Positions 1-7,252 of a stretch of 11,418 nt of DNA are shown in pieces (position 1 is the first letter of the stretch; each line of letters begins with the position of its first letter). The DNA is taken from NCBI GenBank assembly GCA_030836365.1, contig JAURQB010000193.1, positions 1 through 11,418 on the forward strand. The letters are read 5' to 3'. The notes beneath the pieces are model-generated. The model saw nothing but the letters and a program-made list of their open reading frames with translations, did not search any database and was not told where the DNA came from. This stretch comes from Bdellovibrionota bacterium (lineage in GTDB: Bacteria > Bdellovibrionota > Bacteriovoracia > Bacteriovoracales > Bacteriovoracaceae). The position numbers and the translations under genes were made by a program.

Positions 1-142
1 CTGGTTTGGTCACTTCTTTCTCACTCGCCGCTTGTTCTGGTCTTTGGCGATAAAATTGATATCCAAAGTAAATAATGGCCGCACTGAGAGTGAGAATTAG
101 TACGCTCTGCACAATGGTTAAAATGAGAAGTGAGTTTTCCAT
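1..142 (-). CDS. Small single-pass membrane protein, N-terminal part (unidentified)
   Basis: The reading frame begins with ATG at 142-140 and runs off the left edge of the window, so only 47 complete codons are visible. A good ribosome binding site, GAGGAA at 156-151, lies eight bases upstream and supports this start. After a short start (MENSL) comes one long hydrophobic segment at about residues 5-29, then a basic patch (YRQRP), then a polar Glu/Lys-rich stretch. This is the pattern of a protein anchored by one N-terminal helix with its remaining domain in the cytoplasm, or of an uncleaved signal anchor. It is divergent from the cysS operon and shares its 115-base upstream region. I do not recognise the family, because the part that would identify it lies outside the window. 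Confidence 0.7.
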   Translation of the reverse strand, partial: MENSLLILTIVQSVLILTLSAAIIYFGYQFYRQRPEQAASEKEVTKP

Positions 143-257
143 TAAATTTGTTCCTCGGGATGCTTCGGGCCCTGTTATTATTATTAATTATTTAGTAGTT
201 TAACCCATATATCCAGTGCAAAATTGACGCACCTACGTAATTAATGCAGGAGATCTC

Positions 258-1718
258 GTGTCGCTTCAAATTTATAACACTCAAACCAAGAAAAAAGCCC
301 CTTTCCAGTCACTCGTACCCAACAAAGTAAAAATGTATGTTTGCGGCCCGACGGTTTATAACTATCTTCATATTGGGAACTTTAGAGGAGCAATATTTTT
401 TAACCTCGTTCGAAATTGGTTAGAGAAGTCAGGTTATGAGGTGACTTACGTTTATAACTACACTGACGTTGATGATAAAATTATTAAAAAAGCAAATGAG
501 GAAGGGGTCGAGTCCATTGAGATCTCCGAGCGTTATATTGCTGAGTTTGAAAAAGATTTTAATGCTCTTAAGTTAACACCGCATGATCATAATCCAAAGG
601 TAACGGAGTTTATGCCGCAAATTATTTCATTTGTGGAAGATCTTGTGAAAAAAGAGATGGCCTATGTTGTTGATGGTGAAGTTTTTTACGAGATTAAAAA
701 TTTCAAAACGTACGGAAAGCTGTCAGGTAAAAAATTAGAAGACCTCGAAGCAGGAGCGCGAGTTGATGTAGATGAGAGAAAACACAATCCGGCGGATTTT
801 GTTTTATGGAAGCCCGCAAAACCAGGTGAGCCGTCATGGGATTCTCCGTGGGGCAAAGGAAGACCGGGGTGGCATATCGAGTGCTCGGCGATGATTCATA
901 GTATTTTAGGTGAAACGATCGATATTCATGGTGGAGGGATCGATTTAATTTTTCCTCATCATGAAAATGAAATCGCTCAAGGTGAAGGGCGAACGGGAAA
1001 ATGTTACTGTAATCAGTGGATGCATAACAATTTTCTCAATTTAAATGACGAAAAAATGAGTAAGTCGCTTGGTAATATCATTACGGCGAGAGCGTTTATG
1101 GAAAAATATAATCCAGAGGTGTTAAAATACCTTATGCTCTCTAGTCACTACCGGGCACTTTTTAATTTAAATGAAGATAAAATCTCTCAAGTGTTAACGG
1201 GCCTATCTCGAATTTATGTTTCCATGAGAGATGCGCTGACGATTTTGGGAGATACTGACGTTTCGGAAAAACCGGACGCACATTTATTAAAATTGACGGC
1301 CGAAGCAGATAAAAAAATTCATGAGTCCCTAAATGATGATTTTAATACGCCTGAGGTGATGGCGCATATGTTCGATGTTGTTCGCGCTTTTAATGCGATG
1401 AACTTGCTGAAGAAAAAAAGAAATGCCGTAAACAAAGCAACTTCTCAGCATTATTATCAGTGGATCAAGGGCGTGGGTGGAATGATGGCGCTTTTTCAAG
1501 AGGATCCAACGTCTCTTCTGACAGAACTTGACGATATCCTCATTCGCGAAAAAAATATTGATATTGAATATGTGGAGCGCTTAATGATTGAGCGCCAACA
1601 GGCCCGTGAGGAAAAGAATTTTTCTCGTGCCGATGAGATCAGAGACGAATTAACAAGGATGGGAATTATGATCATGGATGGTGTTGAAGGACGTGGATGG
1701 GAACTGGATAAAAGATGA
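258..1718 (+). CDS. cysS: Cysteinyl-tRNA synthetase
   Basis: CysRS is a cytoplasmic class I aminoacyl-tRNA synthetase that activates cysteine with ATP and loads it onto tRNA-Cys. The 486 residues match the usual family length. The zinc site that recognises cysteine is complete: C29 (in MYVCGPTVY), C209 (WHIECSAM), H234 and E238 (PHHENE). The ATP-binding signatures are HIGN at 38-41, a variant of HIGH, and KMSKS at 266-270. The C-terminal anticodon-binding helices end in the typical REEKNFSRADEIRDEL segment. The start is GTG at 258, with AGGAG at 248-252 five bases upstream. It is first in an apparent operon; its TGA overlaps the next gene's ATG (ATGA at 1715-1718), so the two are probably translationally coupled. 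Confidence 0.97.
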   Translation: MSLQIYNTQTKKKAPFQSLVPNKVKMYVCGPTVYNYLHIGNFRGAIFFNLVRNWLEKSGYEVTYVYNYTDVDDKIIKKANEEGVESIEISERYIAEFEKDFNALKLTPHDHNPKVTEFMPQIISFVEDLVKKEMAYVVDGEVFYEIKNFKTYGKLSGKKLEDLEAGARVDVDERKHNPADFVLWKPAKPGEPSWDSPWGKGRPGWHIECSAMIHSILGETIDIHGGGIDLIFPHHENEIAQGEGRTGKCYCNQWMHNNFLNLNDEKMSKSLGNIITARAFMEKYNPEVLKYLMLSSHYRALFNLNEDKISQVLTGLSRIYVSMRDALTILGDTDVSEKPDAHLLKLTAEADKKIHESLNDDFNTPEVMAHMFDVVRAFNAMNLLKKKRNAVNKATSQHYYQWIKGVGGMMALFQEDPTSLLTELDDILIREKNIDIEYVERLMIERQQAREEKNFSRADEIRDELTRMGIMIMDGVEGRGWELDKR

Positions 1719-2734
1719 GTAAACTTTTTACCATCGACGTCCATAATCACATTTTACCGGAGTCAATTCCGGACTTTAAAAAAGAATTTGGCCATGGGGG
1801 CTTTATCGTTATGTCCCCTGAAAGTGACGGGATGGCCATGCGCCATGATGATGGTACTTTCTTTCGAGCGGTTCAGGAAAACTGCTACAGCGTCAATCAC
1901 CGTTTAGAAGATATGGAGCGACTTGGAGTTGACTTACAAGTTCTCTCGACAGTACCCGTGCTCTTTACCTACTGGGCAAAACCGCACGAATGCCAAGCGA
2001 TGTGCCGACATATTAATGAAGATATTGCCAAAAAAGTTCATGATTATCCCAAAAAATTTTTAGGGCTTGGAACACTTCCTCTTATTGATATTGATCTTTC
2101 AATTAAGGAGCTTCAGCACATTAAAAAAATTGGCTTAAGTGGTGTGCAAATTGGCAGTCATATCGGCCCGGTGAATCTTGATGATCCAACACTTGATCCG
2201 CTTTATGAAGAAATTGAAAAATTAAACTTAAGTGTCCTTGTTCACCCATGGGATATGATGGGCAGTGACACCATGGAGCGGTACTGGTTACCTTGGCTGG
2301 TGGGAATGCCGGCCGAAGGATCTCGAGCGATTAGTAGTATGATTTTTGGCGGCGTATTTGATCGTTTCCCCAAAATGAAGGTGATGTTTGCTCATTGTGG
2401 AGGCTCTTTTCTTGGTACACTTGGGCGTATTGATCACGCTTATCATAGTCGACCTGATTTATGCGCAATGAATATTGATAAAGCGCCAAGCGAGTATTTA
2501 AAATCTTTTTACCTGGATACCATTACTCATGATAAAGATACGTTGTTATTTGCGATTAATAAGATGGGAATAGAAAAAATGGCATTAGGGACTGACTATC
2601 CATTTCCTCTTGGAGAGCATCACCCAGGAAAAATGATTTTAGAAATGAGCGAACTCTCGGCCGATCAAAAACAACAACTTTTATCGAAAACCGCACTTGA
2701 ATGGCTCGGGGAGAGTGGTGAGCGCTTTATTTAA
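1715..2734 (+). CDS. 2-amino-3-carboxymuconate-6-semialdehyde decarboxylase (ACMSD)
   Basis: This is a zinc-dependent amidohydrolase-fold decarboxylase. In the kynurenine and 2-nitrobenzoate pathways ACMSD removes CO2 from aminocarboxymuconate semialdehyde, diverting it from quinolinate and NAD synthesis. The 339-residue protein is full length and recalls the vertebrate and Pseudomonas enzymes along its whole length. Metal ligands are H10 and H12 (DVHNH), H177 (LVHPWDM) and D294 (GTDYPFPLGE), with the catalytic His at H227 (FAHCGG). Arg residues equivalent to the substrate-binding pair are R51 (FFRAV) and R238 (LGRID). Family blocks such as LSTVPVLFTYWAKP and YWLPWLVGMPAE are present. The ATG overlaps the cysS stop by four bases and the 3' end overlaps priA. 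No other tryptophan-catabolism gene is in view, so its pathway partners are unknown. Related amidohydrolases can use other substrates, but the match to ACMSD proper is strong. Confidence 0.9.
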   Translation: MSKLFTIDVHNHILPESIPDFKKEFGHGGFIVMSPESDGMAMRHDDGTFFRAVQENCYSVNHRLEDMERLGVDLQVLSTVPVLFTYWAKPHECQAMCRHINEDIAKKVHDYPKKFLGLGTLPLIDIDLSIKELQHIKKIGLSGVQIGSHIGPVNLDDPTLDPLYEEIEKLNLSVLVHPWDMMGSDTMERYWLPWLVGMPAEGSRAISSMIFGGVFDRFPKMKVMFAHCGGSFLGTLGRIDHAYHSRPDLCAMNIDKAPSEYLKSFYLDTITHDKDTLLFAINKMGIEKMALGTDYPFPLGEHHPGKMILEMSELSADQKQQLLSKTALEWLGESGERFI

Positions 2735-4730
2735 TTCCTCTCAATATTGTGAAGTTGCAGTCAATTTCCCCGTGGGAAATGGAATTCTCACTTATGCTCA
2801 CGAGAGGTCCTTAGAAGTTGGTGAGCTTATTGAAGTTCCGCTTGGACGAAGAAAAGCTAAGGGTTGTGTTCTCAAAACAAATTTATCACATGAAGACTTA
2901 AGTGAAGAGGCGAAGAAATTCGAGCTTAAAAATATTGGCGATAAAATTCCCGAATCTCTTCAACTTAGTCAAAAAGAAGTACAGCTTTATCAGTGGATGG
3001 CGAGCTTTTATCATTATAGCTTAGGCCAACTTATTTTTGATTGCTTGCCTAAGTTTTTAAAACGCCCACGAAAAGCAGAAATTATTCAAGGTGCAGGAGC
3101 TGCAATTCCATTTGAATATACATCAGAGCAAATATCAGTGCTCTCAAAAATGAATGAGATATCGGGAAATAATTTTCGAAAAGAATATCTTCATGGGGTT
3201 ACTGGTAGTGGTAAGACGGCGATTTATCTTAATCGTATAAAAGAGGTCATTGATCGAGGTGAGTCAGTTCTGTTTTTGTTACCTGAAATTAATCTGACTC
3301 CACAATTTATTAAAACGTTTAGTGAGTACTTAAATTGTGAGGTTCTTAGTTATCACAGCGGAGTGAATGCTTCTCAAAAGTTTCACATTTGGAAAAAGCT
3401 AAAAGAGGATGGCGGGCCAATGTTTGTCATGGGAGTGCGCTCAAGTGTATTTCTTCCCGTTGAAAATTTAGGACTTGTTATTGTTGATGAAGAACACGAT
3501 TCAAGCTTTAAACAAAGTGATCGCTGTCCTTATAACGGGCGTGATGTTGCCATAAAAAAAGCGCAAATATCTAACTGTCCTATTATTTTAGGCTCGGCCA
3601 CTCCAAGTCTTGAAAACTATTTTGAATTCCACGAAAAGTCTGATTATTATTTTCGATTAAAAAATAGAATTAGTGGGGCGTTTCCTGAAATTGAAATTGT
3701 GGACTCAAAAAGTGTCGCCCCCAATGAGTCACCCAGCTGGCCGTTGACCGTAGAGGCGCTTAATCAGATACGTGAGGCGTTTGAAAAAGGCGAGCAGGTG
3801 ATCGTATTTGTTTCACGACTAGGCTATGCAAATTTTATTCAATGCTCGGGTTGTGGTTATAAGTTTACTGACCCAGAGACAGACACAAATCTTCGGTATT
3901 TTAAGAGACGACATATTCTTCGATCTTCTCACAGTGAGTTTCAAATGCCGGTGCCTGATATTTGTCCCGAGTGTGGGAATATGAACCTGATGCAGTTGGG
4001 TTATGGTACGGAAAAAGTTCAAGAAGTCCTACAGTCTATTTTTTCAGACAAGAGTATTGGCCGCTTTGATCGTGATGAAATTAAAAATTTTAGTGATCTA
4101 AATCAAACGCTTGATGAGTTTGAACAGGGAGAGCTTGATGTATTAGTTGGCACGCAAATGCTCTCAAAAGGCCATAACTTTAAGCGTGTCAATTTAGTGG
4201 TAGTTCTTGGAATTGATCACCAGCTAAATTTTCCTGACTTCAGGTCAGTAGAGAGGGCGTACCAGCTTCTTGTTCAAGTCAGTGGTCGTGCCGGACGTTA
4301 TAGTCCGAACTCTAAGGTGCTTATTCAAACAATGAATCCTGAATCGTCATTTTTTGAAACATTTAAAACGAATGATATTGATTTATTTTTTAATCAAGAG
4401 CTGATGGTTCGAGAAATGACGGGATTTCCGCCTTACTCAAAGCTTGCCACAATATTTTTTACGGGAAGAAATAGAAATCAAGTTGCAGACCTATCGATTA
4501 AAGTAAAAGATTTTCTATCTGCTGTTTCTCAAAGAAATGGTTTAGAGATTGAAGTGATGGGGCCAGCTCCAGTGGGAATTGAAAAAAGGGCCAATCAATT
4601 TACTTGGAATATCATCTGTCGCGCTCAAAGTTATCAATCACTTTATCTGGCGCTTAAGAAATTTGATGAGACGGTGGTTAATAATAATATCTCTATTAAA
4701 ATTGACCTTAACCCCTATTTTTATTGTTGA
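2718..4730 (+). CDS. priA: Primosomal protein N' (replication restart helicase PriA)
   Basis: PriA is a cytoplasmic superfamily 2 DNA helicase that recognises stalled forks and reloads the replisome. From the chosen start the protein has 670 residues. It shows an N-terminal DNA-binding region, Walker A GVTGSGKT at 160-167, Walker B DEEH at 257-260, GTQMLSKGH, and the motif VI-like QVSGRAGR. The zinc insertion is unusual: C376, C379, C416 and C419 (the outer site) are kept, whereas the four cysteines of the inner site are replaced by D385, T388, S403 and S406. The start is uncertain. GTG at 2718 follows GGGGAG (2708-2713) at four bases and overlaps ACMSD by 17 bases; TTG at 2697 or GTG at 2715 are alternatives. 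It ends 11 bases from a converging gene, leaving no room for a separate terminator. Confidence 0.95.
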   Translation: MSALFNSSQYCEVAVNFPVGNGILTYAHERSLEVGELIEVPLGRRKAKGCVLKTNLSHEDLSEEAKKFELKNIGDKIPESLQLSQKEVQLYQWMASFYHYSLGQLIFDCLPKFLKRPRKAEIIQGAGAAIPFEYTSEQISVLSKMNEISGNNFRKEYLHGVTGSGKTAIYLNRIKEVIDRGESVLFLLPEINLTPQFIKTFSEYLNCEVLSYHSGVNASQKFHIWKKLKEDGGPMFVMGVRSSVFLPVENLGLVIVDEEHDSSFKQSDRCPYNGRDVAIKKAQISNCPIILGSATPSLENYFEFHEKSDYYFRLKNRISGAFPEIEIVDSKSVAPNESPSWPLTVEALNQIREAFEKGEQVIVFVSRLGYANFIQCSGCGYKFTDPETDTNLRYFKRRHILRSSHSEFQMPVPDICPECGNMNLMQLGYGTEKVQEVLQSIFSDKSIGRFDRDEIKNFSDLNQTLDEFEQGELDVLVGTQMLSKGHNFKRVNLVVVLGIDHQLNFPDFRSVERAYQLLVQVSGRAGRYSPNSKVLIQTMNPESSFFETFKTNDIDLFFNQELMVREMTGFPPYSKLATIFFTGRNRNQVADLSIKVKDFLSAVSQRNGLEIEVMGPAPVGIEKRANQFTWNIICRAQSYQSLYLALKKFDETVVNNNISIKIDLNPYFYC

Positions 4731-4741
4731 GATATAAAAGG

Positions 4742-5590
4742 CTACTTTTGCGGATAACAAGATATTCTTTTGGGGTGGTAAAAATAATTTTTACATAAAT
4801 AACTTAAACCACCCTCAGGGAAAGGATCGGCACTTATTATTGCTTTCAAAGAATCTCTTGATATGAGATCATTTGAATTATCTGAAATAAGCTTTAGGAC
4901 TTGGTAAGATCGGTAGCCTTCGCAAAATAAGTCTTTTTCAATCCATTTTCCTTTTTGGGTTCCGCCTAAATTTCCATTGATGAAGTAAGAAAAGCCATGA
5001 CAAGTAGGATTCGATCTAAATTTTTGATAGCTTTCGAATTTCTTGTTTGTTTCACTTACACATTTCTTAATATCGTAAGAAGAATGCTTCGGATACTGAG
5101 GGTGGGAAGTAATCTCTCTTAATGTCGAAAGAGCGCGGTAATCAACTCGAGTACTCGTTCTTGGAAGTGAACAGTTGTTTTGTTTGATCAACTTTTTTGT
5201 AAAAGATTGAAAAATTTTTTTATGCACAGGATGTAAATGAAATCCATACGATTCACCGAGAGGGAAGCCTTTGGCCGTAAGAATGGAAAATAAATTCTTC
5301 GTCACGCTTGAATAAAGCAAGAAGAGATTAAATGCTGTATGAGGGCAGTCTTTTTTAAGCTTACTCCAGTTTTTATCAGATGTTGTTTGATAGTATTTGA
5401 TTAATTTAGAACCAGAGGTTGTTAGGTTATTATTATCAATAAACTGCTCTGTTATATTTAATATCTTATCTGCTGTGTCTTGATCTGAGGATTTACACTC
5501 TTGTATTTGATTTAATTTCACCTCTGCGTATGTTGGTAATACAGCACCAAGAAGAGCGGAAGATATTAATATTAGGAATATTTTTTTCAC
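4742..5590 (-). CDS. Secreted eight-cysteine protein of unknown function
   Basis: I do not recognise this 282-residue protein. Residues 1-22 form a classic Sec signal peptide: MKK, a hydrophobic core, then cleavage after TYA. There is no lipobox, so a soluble periplasmic or secreted protein is expected. The mature part has exactly eight cysteines (32, 82, 140, 177, 197, 223, 266, 278), an even number consistent with up to four disulphides. It is rich in Lys, Ser, Asn and aromatic residues, with no repeat and no catalytic signature I can name. The start is forced: an in-frame TAG directly precedes GTG 5590-5588, and no ATG, GTG or TTG follows within the signal peptide. No Shine-Dalgarno sequence sits at proper distance, and a -10-like TATAAA lies six bases upstream, so the mRNA may be leaderless. 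It converges on priA. Confidence 0.8.
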   Translation of the reverse strand: MKKIFLILISSALLGAVLPTYAEVKLNQIQECKSSDQDTADKILNITEQFIDNNNLTTSGSKLIKYYQTTSDKNWSKLKKDCPHTAFNLFLLYSSVTKNLFSILTAKGFPLGESYGFHLHPVHKKIFQSFTKKLIKQNNCSLPRTSTRVDYRALSTLREITSHPQYPKHSSYDIKKCVSETNKKFESYQKFRSNPTCHGFSYFINGNLGGTQKGKWIEKDLFCEGYRSYQVLKLISDNSNDLISRDSLKAIISADPFPEGGLSYLCKNYFYHPKRISCYPQK

Positions 5591-5596
5591 CTAAAA

Positions 5597-5602
5597 TTTA
5601 TA
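5597..5602 (-). promoter_or_regulatory. Possible -10 box for a leaderless transcript
   Basis: On the minus strand TATAAA (5602-5597) lies six bases before the GTG start at 5590. A -10 box there would place transcription initiation at or very near the start codon. TTTAAC, 17 bases further upstream, is only a poor -35 match. This would explain the missing ribosome binding site of the eight-cysteine protein, but AT-rich sequence gives such boxes by chance. Confidence 0.35.
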
Positions 5603-5666
5603 GCGAAGATAATTACACAGTTAAACAAGATAGAAAAAATTATAGGTGATCTTTTTGTGATTTTGG

Positions 5667-5885
5667 TTACTTATACTTGCTAACGGGATCTGTTCCTCCA
5701 GAACTAAATGGCTGGCACCTAGCAATTCTCCAGAGAATAATAAATGGATATTTCCACCAGGGAAGTGACTCAACAGCTTCCATGGCAAAATTAGAGCAGC
5801 TAGGGTGAAATCTGCAATTTTGTCCCAACAGTGGACTAATAAAATAGCGATAGAGCTTGATTAAACCAAGGAAAAGATATCTCAT
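5667..5885 (-). CDS. yidD: Membrane protein insertion efficiency factor YidD
   Basis: YidD is a small inner-membrane-associated protein that assists YidC-dependent insertion of membrane proteins. The 72 residues match the family length. Recognisable features are an N-terminal amphipathic or hydrophobic helix (residues 1-20), the family signature CRFHPSCSNFAMEAV (residues 24-38, Cys24 and Cys30), and the C-terminal block RCQPFSSGGTDPV with Cys57. The ATG overlaps the maf stop codon (ATGA, 5885-5882), and AGAGG inside the end of maf serves as its ribosome binding site. In many bacteria yidD sits between rnpA and yidC; here it is the last gene of a hydroxylase-maf-yidD group instead, so co-expression with the membrane-modifying hydroxylase is plausible but unproven. 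Confidence 0.95.
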   Translation of the reverse strand: MRYLFLGLIKLYRYFISPLLGQNCRFHPSCSNFAMEAVESLPWWKYPFIILWRIARCQPFSSGGTDPVSKYK

Positions 5886-6463
5886 TTAAAAACCTCTATA
5901 CCAAAGTCTTTCAACTTTTTTGAGAGCTCCATTAAGGGGAGACCAATAATTGATGTGAAGTCTGTGGTTTCTACTTTTTCAAACAAAGCAATTCCCATGC
6001 CTTCAATTTTATAAGAACCTGCACAGTTAAGAGGAAGGTCTCTAGAGATATAGTATTTTAAGTGTTGTTCACTTAAATCTTTTCTGATGCTCAAAATTGT
6101 CTCATTTGAAAAAGTGACTGTCTTCTCCTTAGAGGCAAGGCAAACGCTAGTGATAAGTGTATGGGGAGCTGATTGGAGCTGCTTTAGTTGCACTAATGCA
6201 TTTTCTTCAGTTTTTGGTTTTCCAAATATTTGATTATCCAGACAAATGACCTGATCAGACCCGATAATAAGATTGTGTTGATTTTCCTCGAGCACTTTTA
6301 GTGCCTTCATTTTTGCCAGTTCAATGGATACTTCTAGTGGGGAAATATTTTTCTCCCATATGCTTTCTTCGTCAATGTAGGCAGGACGGCAATCAAAATT
6401 TAAATCAAGTCGCTCCAGCAACTCCTTTCGGTAGGGGGATTCACTCGCTAAGATAATGTTCAT
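5882..6463 (-). CDS. yceF: Maf/YceF-type nucleotide pyrophosphatase
   Basis: Maf-family proteins are cytoplasmic house-cleaning enzymes that split modified or canonical nucleoside triphosphates to monophosphate and pyrophosphate. This 193-residue protein has the N-terminal substrate loop ILASESPYRKELL (residues 4-16, with R12), the catalytic IIGSDQV block with D70, and GKPKTEENA. Its later blocks, NCAGSYKIEGMGIALFE and IIGLPLMEL, match YceF, the 7-methyl-GTP pyrophosphatase subgroup, better than the dTTP/UTP-specific YhdE/Maf subgroup. That subgroup assignment is my reading of motif style, not a measured result. The ATG overlaps the hydroxylase stop and the TGA overlaps the yidD start, each by four bases. 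It has only a weak ribosome binding site of its own, so translational coupling to the upstream gene is likely. Confidence 0.92.
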   Translation of the reverse strand: MNIILASESPYRKELLERLDLNFDCRPAYIDEESIWEKNISPLEVSIELAKMKALKVLEENQHNLIIGSDQVICLDNQIFGKPKTEENALVQLKQLQSAPHTLITSVCLASKEKTVTFSNETILSIRKDLSEQHLKYYISRDLPLNCAGSYKIEGMGIALFEKVETTDFTSIIGLPLMELSKKLKDFGIEVFK

Positions 6464-7143
6464 TTTCTAATTGTTCCAAATATTCGATCGAAGAGGGGGA
6501 ATACAATGTTGAAGTTATATTTTCCCATGTATTTTATCGTATGGTGGACGCGGTGATGTTTCCAAGCAGATAAGAAAAATGGAATTTTTAATACTTTTGA
6601 TGTGCTTGGTAAGTGACTAACAAAATGAAACACTTCATAGAGAAGTAAATACATAGCGGCCATAAAAATCATTAAATAAGATGCATTAGATGAGAGAATT
6701 CCGAATTCTCTGAAGAAGTAACCGAGGGCCGGAAAAAGAACTCCATTAACGGGTAAAACAAAATGAACGGGAAAAAATAGAATGATAAAATCTCTTTTAT
6801 CTCGATAAATAATCGCTTCGTCTGTGTAAAAATAGTGATGAGATAATGTATGTATTTTATAAGCGAGAGGCATTATTTTAAATGGGCGATGGAGCGGATA
6901 CTTATGAAATGCCCAAACAAAAAAGTTCCCCGCAATCAGCATTGCTGGAATCATGAGTAGCTCTGTAAAGCTTGGTGAGCTAATATTATATAAGCAGTAG
7001 CTAAAAACTGAAACAATGATAACAATATTGGTGCTTAGGTGAAGTTCAGGAATGTACCACTTGGGGATTTTGTTGTTCCTAAACTCTTCTCTGAATTTTT
7101 CTACTTCAGGGGAAATATGCTTTAAATAGTCGCTAGTATTCAT
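6460..7143 (-). CDS. Fatty acid hydroxylase / sterol desaturase superfamily membrane protein
   Basis: These integral membrane di-iron enzymes hydroxylate or desaturate lipids using O2. The 227-residue protein shows the family's histidine boxes in order: H80-KYPL-H85, H98-TLS-HH (102-103), H173-FVS-H177 and HHRVHH at 196-201, which together form the metal site. Hydrophobic segments at about 38-54, 61-78, 118-140 and 155-170 are consistent with two hairpins in the inner membrane and the His boxes facing the cytoplasm. There is no signal peptide. The start is supported by AAGGAAAGG (7156-7148) just upstream of ATG 7143, and a candidate promoter lies at 7193-7164. It heads the group with maf and yidD. 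Its substrate cannot be read from sequence; ceramide, carotenoid, sterol and alkyl-glycerol lipids are all used within the superfamily. Confidence 0.88.
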   Translation of the reverse strand: MNTSDYLKHISPEVEKFREEFRNNKIPKWYIPELHLSTNIVIIVSVFSYCLYNISSPSFTELLMIPAMLIAGNFFVWAFHKYPLHRPFKIMPLAYKIHTLSHHYFYTDEAIIYRDKRDFIILFFPVHFVLPVNGVLFPALGYFFREFGILSSNASYLMIFMAAMYLLLYEVFHFVSHLPSTSKVLKIPFFLSAWKHHRVHHTIKYMGKYNFNIVFPLFDRIFGTIRK

Positions 7144-7163
7144 TATACCTTTCCTTTTGCAAA

Positions 7164-7193
7164 CTTATCTCCTCATAGTAACCCAGAAGTCAA
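7164..7193 (-). promoter_or_regulatory. Candidate sigma-70 promoter for the hydroxylase-maf-yidD genes
   Basis: On the minus strand TTGACT (7193-7188, five of six matches to the -35 consensus) is followed after 18 bases by GATAAG (7169-7164, four of six to the -10). Initiation would then fall around 7157, which lies within or just before the strong ribosome binding site, so the leader would be short. The call rests only on box match and position. Confidence 0.35.
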
Positions 7194-7252
7194 TCCAGAG
7201 GTAAATTTGAGAGGGGGAAATTAACAAATGTTTAACCTAAATAACCGATTTC

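Noticed and set aside
224..252. TTGACG at 224-229 as the -35 of a cysS promoter
   Set aside because: A 17-base spacer would put the -10 on the ribosome binding site, and no -10-like hexamer is found at a valid distance.
4736..4749. AAAAG/CTTTT hairpin between the converging priA and eight-cysteine genes as a two-way terminator
   Set aside because: A five-pair AT-rich stem overlapping a coding end is not enough evidence.
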